Shown here piece by piece: positions 1-5,668 of a DNA stretch of 9,525 bases. A program made the position numbers and the translations under genes. The notes under the pieces were generated by a model. It searched no databases, was not told the DNA's origin, and worked only from the letters and a program-made list of their open reading frames with translations. Every line of letters begins with the position of its first letter. Position 1 is the stretch's first letter. This DNA is from CAYLUN01 sp964386865 (lineage in GTDB: Bacteria > Verrucomicrobiota > Kiritimatiellia > RFP12 > UBA1067): NCBI GenBank assembly GCA_964386865.1, contig CAYLUN010000155.1, positions 1 through 9,525 on the forward strand. The letters run 5' to 3'.

Positions 1-1092
1 CTCAACAAGATCATCATCCTCGGCGACTTCGACTCCGAGGCCATCTCGCCTGAGCACTGCCGCACCATCCTCGAGTTCGTCGAGAAGGGCGGCAGCCTGA
101 TCCTCCTGGGCGGGCAGAAGCTCTGGGGCGAGAACGGCATCAGCAAGACCGAGCTGAGCAAGCTGCTGCCCTTCACCCGCGCCGGAGCGCCCGCCCTTGA
201 AGGCAAGTTCAACGTCGCGTGGACCGCCGAGGGCCGCGCCCACCCCGCCCTCGCCAACAACCCTGACCTGCCCGCCGACCTGCCGCCCGTTCTCTCGGTC
301 TTCACCGGCTGCACCCTCTCGGGCGGCGCGTTCACGCTCGTCGACACGCCGGTCGACGCCGGCCGCCAGCCCGTGCTCGTCTCGCGCGTCTATGGCCAGG
401 GCAAAGTGCTCGCGGTCCTGACCGACTCGCTCTGGCGCTGGGTCATGCAGCCCGGCGACGACAAGCCCTACCCGAAGTTCTGGCGCCAGATCGTGCAGTG
501 GATGTCGCCCTCCGAGAGCGACCTCGACAAGTACCACCTGGAGCTCTTCACCGACGCGGGAACCATCGCCGTCGGCGACCCCGCCATCCTGCAGAGCCGG
601 CTCGTCATCCCGTCCGGCGAGACGCGCAAGAGCTGGAAAGTCGCCTGCGAGGTCACCACGCCCGCGGACCGCACGATCGCGCTCGCCATGGCCGGCCGCA
701 ACATTCAGGCCTCGGGCGGCGCGGAAATCCCCGGCTACGTGGCGGAGTTCACCCCCAGCGAGCCCGGCAACTACAAGGCCGTCGCCACGGTCGAGGTCGA
801 CGGCAAGAAGATCGTCTCAACCCCCTGCCTGTTCACCGTGAGGGCCACCTCGCAGGAGCTGGTTCTCAAGCCCATCAACGAAAAGGTCCTCAAAGCCCTC
901 GCCCGGTGCAGCGGCGGCCGCTACGGCACGGCAGACGACCTCGACTCCGCCCTTCAGGATCTGCGCGTCACGGAGCACCGCGAGCGCAAGCTCGAGTACC
1001 AGTCGCTCTGGCAGACGGTCTTTGTCCTCTCTTGTCTAATCGCCCTGTTAGCGGTAGAATGGGTCACTCGAAAACTAAGGAATATGTCGTGA
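1..1092 (+). CDS. BatA/VWA-type membrane protein with glutamine-amidotransferase-like domain, 5' truncated
   Basis: The frame is open from base 1, so the N-terminus (and any VWA domain) lies outside the window; 363 residues are visible. Residues about 1-60 look like the core of a class I glutamine-amidotransferase-like fold, with an IIILGDF strand, the helix and strand VEKGGSLILLGG, then a LLPF segment. Residues about 125-165 carry the pattern VYGQGKVLAVLTDSLWRW followed by FWRQIVQW, which I associate with the GATase-like domain of large BatA/VWA membrane proteins. An Ig-like beta region follows (about 175-280), then a short LARCSGGRYG segment of the kind found before the last anchor in these proteins. 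The last 25 residues form one membrane helix ending EWVTRK, a typical C-terminal anchor with cytoplasmic basic residues. Such proteins are usually encoded with MoxR ATPases and DUF58 proteins; a MoxR gene lies downstream at 8981. The nucleophile-elbow region (GGQKLWG, residues 37-43) has no Cys or Ser, so the domain is probably non-catalytic. The family call is fairly sure; the function is unknown. Confidence 0.8.
   Translation, partial: LNKIIILGDFDSEAISPEHCRTILEFVEKGGSLILLGGQKLWGENGISKTELSKLLPFTRAGAPALEGKFNVAWTAEGRAHPALANNPDLPADLPPVLSVFTGCTLSGGAFTLVDTPVDAGRQPVLVSRVYGQGKVLAVLTDSLWRWVMQPGDDKPYPKFWRQIVQWMSPSESDLDKYHLELFTDAGTIAVGDPAILQSRLVIPSGETRKSWKVACEVTTPADRTIALAMAGRNIQASGGAEIPGYVAEFTPSEPGNYKAVATVEVDGKKIVSTPCLFTVRATSQELVLKPINEKVLKALARCSGGRYGTADDLDSALQDLRVTEHRERKLEYQSLWQTVFVLSCLIALLAVEWVTRKLRNMS
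1032..1060 (+). promoter_or_regulatory. Candidate sigma-70-type promoter inside the 3' end of the GATase-like gene
   Basis: TTGTCT at 1032-1037 (4 of 6 matches to TTGACA) and TAGAAT at 1055-1060 (5 of 6 matches to TATAAT) are separated by exactly 17 bases. They lie 65 bases upstream of the ATG at 1125 and predict a start of transcription near 1067 and a leader of about 57 bases. The surrounding codons (CTA, TTA, GTA, CGA, AAA, CTA, AGG) break sharply from the G/C-ending codon use of the rest of the gene, as expected if a promoter constrains this stretch. It overlaps the codons of the membrane anchor. It is inferred from sequence only. Confidence 0.45.
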
Positions 1093-1107
1093 GAATCGTA
1101 TCCCTTC

Positions 1108-1115
1108 AGAAGGAG
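1108..1115 (+). promoter_or_regulatory. Shine-Dalgarno site that fixes the start at 1125
   Basis: AGAAGGAG ends 9 bases before the ATG at 1125. The reading frame of this gene is open back to 498, deep inside the upstream gene, so the length of the open frame does not define the start. This strong ribosome site and the signal peptide directly after ATG 1125 do. Confidence 0.75.
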
Positions 1116-1124
1116 TCTTCCGCC

Positions 1125-1997
1125 ATGAGGTTGACACGTTCCCTTTTGCTGATCGCTTCGTTCGCCTGTGCGGCCGCCGCCGCACGGGCCGAGCCCGTGG
1201 CTGCAGGCGCCGCCACGCAGGCGCCGAACCTCGTCAAGAACGGCCACCTAGACGATGCGACCGACCCGCTCAACTACTGGCTCTACACCTTCGACCACAA
1301 CAAGCACTACATGAAGAACCACAACTACGTTTCGGTGGTTGAGGACAAGGCCTCCATGCGCCCCCATGTGCTGCGCCTCGACGCGACGGACCACAACGTC
1401 TGTATCAACCAGGGTGTCATGGTCTACACGGCGCCGATCCGCTATGACCCCAAGAAGAAGTACAAGATCTCCCTCTCGGCCCGCTCGATCGGCACCAAGG
1501 GCGGCCCCGGGCCCAAGTGCCGCATCTACCCCATCTGCTATCGCTGGCACCCCAAGGCCGTGAAGAGCAACAACCCGTCCTTTGCCGACCTGCGCGAGGA
1601 AGCGCGGCTCCAAGTCATCTTTTTCAACAACGCCGAGACCGGCGAGTTCTCGCATGTCCCCACGCAGTGGAAGCGCGTCGAGCGCGTCATCCCTTCGGCC
1701 GACCGCTCGGAGCTCCAGCAGCAGGCGCTCGAGAACTGCTCGTGGCTGATGCTCAAGATACTCGCACTCGACGCCACCGGCGTTGACAAATGCAACACCG
1801 GCTACCTCTACGTCGACGACGTGAAGATCGAGGAGAACGGCCCGGTCAACGAGATCAAGATCACCTCCGGCGCAGCCACCAAGGGCTTCGACGGCAAGAC
1901 GTGGAGCGGCGCCGGCGAGCAGAAGAAGTTCACCCCCGTCGGCGGCCCAGTCCCCTCCAAACAGACCGAGAAGAAGAACGACACCAAGAAGAAGTGA
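1125..1997 (+). CDS. Secreted protein with carbohydrate-binding-module-like beta-sandwich
   Basis: The product has 290 residues. It begins with a clear Sec signal peptide: basic start MRLTR, hydrophobic core to about residue 20, and a probable cut after the A-R-A of residues 20-22. The mature part has the layout of a CBM4/9-like or galactose-binding-like jelly roll. An N-terminal strand NLVKNGHLDD (35-44) is followed by Trp52, a central YKISLSARS strand (113-121), a WKRVERVIP strand (182-190), and a closing GYLYVDDVKIEE strand (216-227), the usual final strand of this fold. No catalytic motif is visible. Six mature-region cysteines (in VCINQ, KCRIYPICY, NCSW and KCNTG) could form disulfides. 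The tail from about 230 is low in hydrophobic residues and ends in a Lys/Asn/Thr-rich stretch. The gene starts 32 bases after the GATase-like gene and may also have its own promoter at 1032-1060. A glycan ligand is inference from fold pattern; it could equally be a protein-binding domain. Confidence 0.72.
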   Translation: MRLTRSLLLIASFACAAAAARAEPVAAGAATQAPNLVKNGHLDDATDPLNYWLYTFDHNKHYMKNHNYVSVVEDKASMRPHVLRLDATDHNVCINQGVMVYTAPIRYDPKKKYKISLSARSIGTKGGPGPKCRIYPICYRWHPKAVKSNNPSFADLREEARLQVIFFNNAETGEFSHVPTQWKRVERVIPSADRSELQQQALENCSWLMLKILALDATGVDKCNTGYLYVDDVKIEENGPVNEIKITSGAATKGFDGKTWSGAGEQKKFTPVGGPVPSKQTEKKNDTKKK

Positions 1998-2054
1998 GCC
2001 GTCCGCCCCACCCTTCACCCCCCCTTTCCATCATTCCAGTGACACCCCCTCCCT
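1998..2054 (+). other. C-rich, G-poor intergenic spacer, possible rut-like element
   Basis: By hand count this 57-base spacer holds 33 C and only 5 G, in runs such as CCCTTCACCCCCCC. That skew resembles Rho-utilisation regions, and no hairpin with a T-run is present. It ends directly at the Shine-Dalgarno TAGGAGG (2054-2060), 6 bases before the ATG at 2067. It may attenuate read-through between the two genes, or may simply be unstructured leader; the evidence is composition only. Confidence 0.25.
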
Positions 2055-2066
2055 AGGAGGCCCCCT

Positions 2067-5000
2067 ATGTCCACCCTTGACACCAGGCTTCAAGAGATCA
2101 ACGGCAAGGTCAACCGCTGGCACGCGTTCGAGCACCTGATCTTCGCGCTCGCGGCCTTGCTGACCGTCTGGGCCAGTCTCACGGCCCTCGACGTGTGGCT
2201 GCGTCCGCGCTTTTACGGCCGCATCGCCCTTTCGGTCGCGCTGCTCGCGCTCGCCGCCGCCGCCGCCGTGTGGCTCGCCCGCGTGCTGAGCCGCAGGCGC
2301 ACGCCCGCCGCCGTGGCCGCCTTCCTGGAAAAGAAATTCCCGCAGCTCGACAACCACCTCATCAACCGCGTGCTCTTCGCGAGCGAGTCCTCGCCCTCCT
2401 CGTGGCTCAAGACCTACCTGAACGAAGGCGTCCCCGGCTTCGAATCCCTGCCGCTCGACGAGATCAAGAACCGCACCCTGCGCAAGCGCGGCGCAGCAGC
2501 CGCAGCCGCAGCCCTGCTCGCCCTCGTCGCCCCTGCATTCATCTTGGGCGACGCCTGGACCGTGGCCATGCAGCGCGTGGCCAACCCCTTCTCGCGCCTC
2601 ATGCCGCCCACCTTCGCCAAGGTCATCGCCATCACGCCCGAGAACAAGACCATCGTGCAGGGCAGCGCCATCGAACTCGTCGTTAGGGCAAAGGGCCGCG
2701 CCGGCCAGTTCGTCGACGTCGACCTTTACCCCGCCGACGACAAGCGCTCGACCGTCCGCGTCGGCCAGTTCGCCGCCACGGACGTCGAGCAGGACTTTCC
2801 GTACCCAGTCTCCAAGGTCTCCACCTCGCTGGGCTATCGCTTCAAAGTCGGCGACGCCTACCCGACCGATAAATACACCGTGGACACCGTTCCGCCGCTC
2901 GCGCTCACCGGCTTGAAGCTCAAGGTTACGCCGCCCGGCTACACCGGCCTCGCCCCGCGCACCTTCGACGCGCTGACCAACGCCGTCACCATCCCCGCCA
3001 ACTCCGAGGTCGCCTTTCAGGCCACCTGCAACCGCGCCGTCGTTTCTTCCGCCGTGGCCTTCGAAAAATCCGACCTCTCCCTCACGCCAGCCGCAGACAA
3101 GGCCGTCTGGACGGGGTCGGTCGTGGTCAACGAGGGCGGCCTTTTCCAAGTTCTCGCCAAGGACGCCCTCGGCCTCGAGATGCGGATCCCCGTCCGCTAC
3201 GAGCTGCTGGAGGACCGCTCGCCCGCTATCCGCCTCGTCGCGCCCGCCGGCTCCAAGGCCGTGCTCCCGCCCAACGCCATCCCCATCGTCCAGTTTGAGG
3301 CCTCCGACGAATACGGCCTGGGCGCCGTCCGTCTCGAGCGCGTCAAGAAGGGCGCCAAGCCCACCGCCGAGGGCGAGGTTCTCAAGGAGTGGAGCCTGAA
3401 GGGCCAAAAGAGTTTTAGCGAGAAGTGGACCGGCACGATCGAGGACGTCGACACCTCCTCCGCGCTGCGCCTCGTCGCCGTCGATAACGCGACCGTCGGC
3501 GAGCCGAACCGCGCCGTGAGCCCGCTCATCACCTTCGACCTGTCGACGCTCTCCTCCCAGCTCAACGGCGAGAATGCGCAGCGCAGCGAAGCCCGCAAGT
3601 CGATCGGCGAACTGGTCGCCCGCCAGCGCTCCGCCCTCACCTCCACCACCCGCCTCAAAGAGGGGCTGCCCACCTTCGACGAGCAGCCGTGGAAAGATGT
3701 CTCTGACAAGCAGGCCGACATCCGCGCCTACGCCGCGCTCTTGCTCAAGACCAAAGATGCCGCGGTCGGCTCCGCGCGCGTCGCACTCGAAAAGGCCCTG
3801 CAAGGCCCTCTGCCCGAGGCCGTCGTCTGCCTCACGCGCACGACCACCGGCGCCGCCGAGAAGCGCGACGAGAACGCCAAGAAGGCCGTGGAGGCCCAGA
3901 ACACCGTCCTGCGCCTGCTCGTGCAGGCCGACGGCAGCATGGGCAAGGGCGAGGTCTCGCAGGCCGCCGCCGGCGTGCTCGCCATGCTCGAGGGCATCCG
4001 CAAGGGCCAGGTCGCGAACCTGCTCGTCACCATTAAGACGGCCGCCCAGAGCGCTGCTGAGCTGCCCGAGGCGATCATCGACCGGCAGGACAATCTCGCG
4101 CAGGATATGGAGGCCATGATCGGTTTCTGCCGCTCCGAAGCCAAGCAGGACCGCGACGACGAGGAGTTCGGCAAGCTCATGACCAAGGTCGCGGAAAAGG
4201 CCGTGGAACTCAAGCTCCACCCCACCATGGTCAATATCGCCGAAATCATGGACTCGGACAAGGTGCTCGACGCCGTCCCGCCCCAGTACAGCGTCACGAA
4301 CGGCATCGCCACGCTGATGGAGTTCCTCCGCGAGTGGCGCGAAACGGAGACCAAGGAGGTCACCGAAGACGCGCTGGCCACGCTGAAAGACGCCAAGCAG
4401 TCGATCAAGAAGATGGAAGACCTCCAAACCCGCGTCGTCGACGCGTTGCGCGAGACCGGCAGCCAGGGCGACAAGACCCAGAAGCTGGACGAGGATCTGC
4501 TCGAGGAGATCGCCGAACTCAAGGCCAACATGGCCAACGCCATGCTCAAGGTCGCGACCGACCTACAGGCCCTGCCCGAGCTCGACGCGGTCAACGAGCT
4601 CGTGACCGACACCTTCCAAACCTATGAGGAAATGAAGCAGGAGGAGGGCTCCGGCACGAATGCCGTCACGGAGCTGGGCCTCCAGAAAGAGGACTTCTTG
4701 CTCGACCTTCTGGCCAAGACCGGGCAAAAGGCCGACGAGATGGAGATGTGGCTGATGGCCAAAGCCGACGCCGTCAAGCGCAACACCGAGCAGATCGACA
4801 AGGAGGAGATGAAGGCCCCGATCGGCCAAGTCACCATGCCCGAGGAGCTGCAGGACATCATCGGCGACCTGATGGAGCAAGAGGAGGAGAAGGAGCGGGA
4901 GGCCGACGACTCCACCACCAACCAGGGCGACGCCAACCCCGATTCGGGCTGGGGCATCGCCGAAGGCGAGTTCACCTCCTTCAACGCGTCAGGCAAGTCC

Positions 5001-5645
5001 GGCAACGAACGACCCGAACACAAGGACCAGGACGGGCGCTCGCAGGTCGGGCGAGCCGGCATGTCCGACGGCGAGGTCATGGCCCGTTCCGGCAAGGTCA
5101 ACGCCGGCGACAAGAATATCGACAAACGCCGAACCCAAGACTCCAACCAGTCGGGCGATGTCGAGGAAGAGGGCCACTCTGACGCCGTTGCCACCGGCGG
5201 CGGCAAAAACTCCGGCTTCTCACAGGACAAGGGCATGGAGGGGGGCGAGGGCGCCACCCGCCGCGACACCAAGGTCGACTCCGAGTCCGCCGAGAGCACC
5301 CGCGCGCAACTCACCCGCAACGCCGAAGCCGTCTACGCCCAAGCCCAGCTCAACAACCTGCGCACGTACGACCTTAAGAAGTACATCCAGTTCAGCCGTC
5401 AGCTCGAGAACCTCCAAAAGCAGAACGCCTCGCCCAAGATGATCGCCGAACTCCACAAGAACGCCCTGAAGGCCCTCTCCACCACCTACGCGTCGCTCGA
5501 GAGCGGCATCAGCGCGGCCGACATGGGCGCGACGAGCAACACCGAGGGCGGCGAGCAAGCGGTCGCGGCCTCGCCCGACGAGGCCCCGGCTGAGTACCGC
5601 GAGATGGTCTCCGACTACTTCAAGGCCATCGGCGAAATGAACTGA
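2067..5645 (+). CDS. Large DUF4175-like membrane protein with Gly/Asp-rich C-terminal region
   Basis: The product has 1192 residues and starts at ATG 2067 behind a strong TAGGAGG site. Two membrane helices (about 21-43 and 52-73) are followed by a cytoplasmic segment with FPQLDNHLINR (91-101) and a third helix (about 143-165), which puts the rest outside the cytoplasm. Residues 166-490 are beta-rich with DUF4175-like signatures: KVTPPGYTGLAP (286-297), EDRSPAIRLVAP (382-393) and the ASDEYGLGAVRL Ig-like strand (412-423). Residues about 495-940 are mainly helical and charged, probably coiled coil. Residues 960-1062 are rich in Gly, Ser and Asp, with repeated GRxG/SGK-type motifs and an ATGGGKNSG segment. 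Residues 1080-1145 are helical again, and the protein ends with EYREMVSDYFKAIGEMN. It is probably a cell-envelope scaffold encoded with MoxR/BatA-type genes; its biochemical role is unknown. The family call rests on motif recognition. It is longer than most DUF4175 proteins I know of, because of the C-terminal extension. Confidence 0.78.
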   Translation: MSTLDTRLQEINGKVNRWHAFEHLIFALAALLTVWASLTALDVWLRPRFYGRIALSVALLALAAAAAVWLARVLSRRRTPAAVAAFLEKKFPQLDNHLINRVLFASESSPSSWLKTYLNEGVPGFESLPLDEIKNRTLRKRGAAAAAAALLALVAPAFILGDAWTVAMQRVANPFSRLMPPTFAKVIAITPENKTIVQGSAIELVVRAKGRAGQFVDVDLYPADDKRSTVRVGQFAATDVEQDFPYPVSKVSTSLGYRFKVGDAYPTDKYTVDTVPPLALTGLKLKVTPPGYTGLAPRTFDALTNAVTIPANSEVAFQATCNRAVVSSAVAFEKSDLSLTPAADKAVWTGSVVVNEGGLFQVLAKDALGLEMRIPVRYELLEDRSPAIRLVAPAGSKAVLPPNAIPIVQFEASDEYGLGAVRLERVKKGAKPTAEGEVLKEWSLKGQKSFSEKWTGTIEDVDTSSALRLVAVDNATVGEPNRAVSPLITFDLSTLSSQLNGENAQRSEARKSIGELVARQRSALTSTTRLKEGLPTFDEQPWKDVSDKQADIRAYAALLLKTKDAAVGSARVALEKALQGPLPEAVVCLTRTTTGAAEKRDENAKKAVEAQNTVLRLLVQADGSMGKGEVSQAAAGVLAMLEGIRKGQVANLLVTIKTAAQSAAELPEAIIDRQDNLAQDMEAMIGFCRSEAKQDRDDEEFGKLMTKVAEKAVELKLHPTMVNIAEIMDSDKVLDAVPPQYSVTNGIATLMEFLREWRETETKEVTEDALATLKDAKQSIKKMEDLQTRVVDALRETGSQGDKTQKLDEDLLEEIAELKANMANAMLKVATDLQALPELDAVNELVTDTFQTYEEMKQEEGSGTNAVTELGLQKEDFLLDLLAKTGQKADEMEMWLMAKADAVKRNTEQIDKEEMKAPIGQVTMPEELQDIIGDLMEQEEEKEREADDSTTNQGDANPDSGWGIAEGEFTSFNASGKSGNERPEHKDQDGRSQVGRAGMSDGEVMARSGKVNAGDKNIDKRRTQDSNQSGDVEEEGHSDAVATGGGKNSGFSQDKGMEGGEGATRRDTKVDSESAESTRAQLTRNAEAVYAQAQLNNLRTYDLKKYIQFSRQLENLQKQNASPKMIAELHKNALKALSTTYASLESGISAADMGATSNTEGGEQAVAASPDEAPAEYREMVSDYFKAIGEMN

Positions 5646-5668
5646 CGCAGACAGAAAGAAAGCCGAGC

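Noticed and set aside
498..1124. Upstream extension of the CBM-like gene to an ATG at 498
   Set aside because: The extra 209 codons overlap the GATase-like gene almost fully and encode Arg/His/Pro-rich sequence with no domain. A signal peptide and AGAAGGAG site mark ATG 1125 as the start.
3574..4119. A 181-codon + strand open frame inside the large membrane-protein gene
   Set aside because: It is out of frame with the real gene, and its translation is mostly Arg, Pro, Ser and Ala, typical of a shifted reading of GC-rich codons.
2031..4427. A 798-codon open frame on the - strand
   Set aside because: It lies antisense to the DUF4175-like gene. Its translation is a low-complexity mix of Gly, Ala, Glu, Val, Leu and Arg with no domain, as expected from the complement of G/C-ending codons. 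The + strand frame has membrane helices, family motifs and a strong ribosome site.
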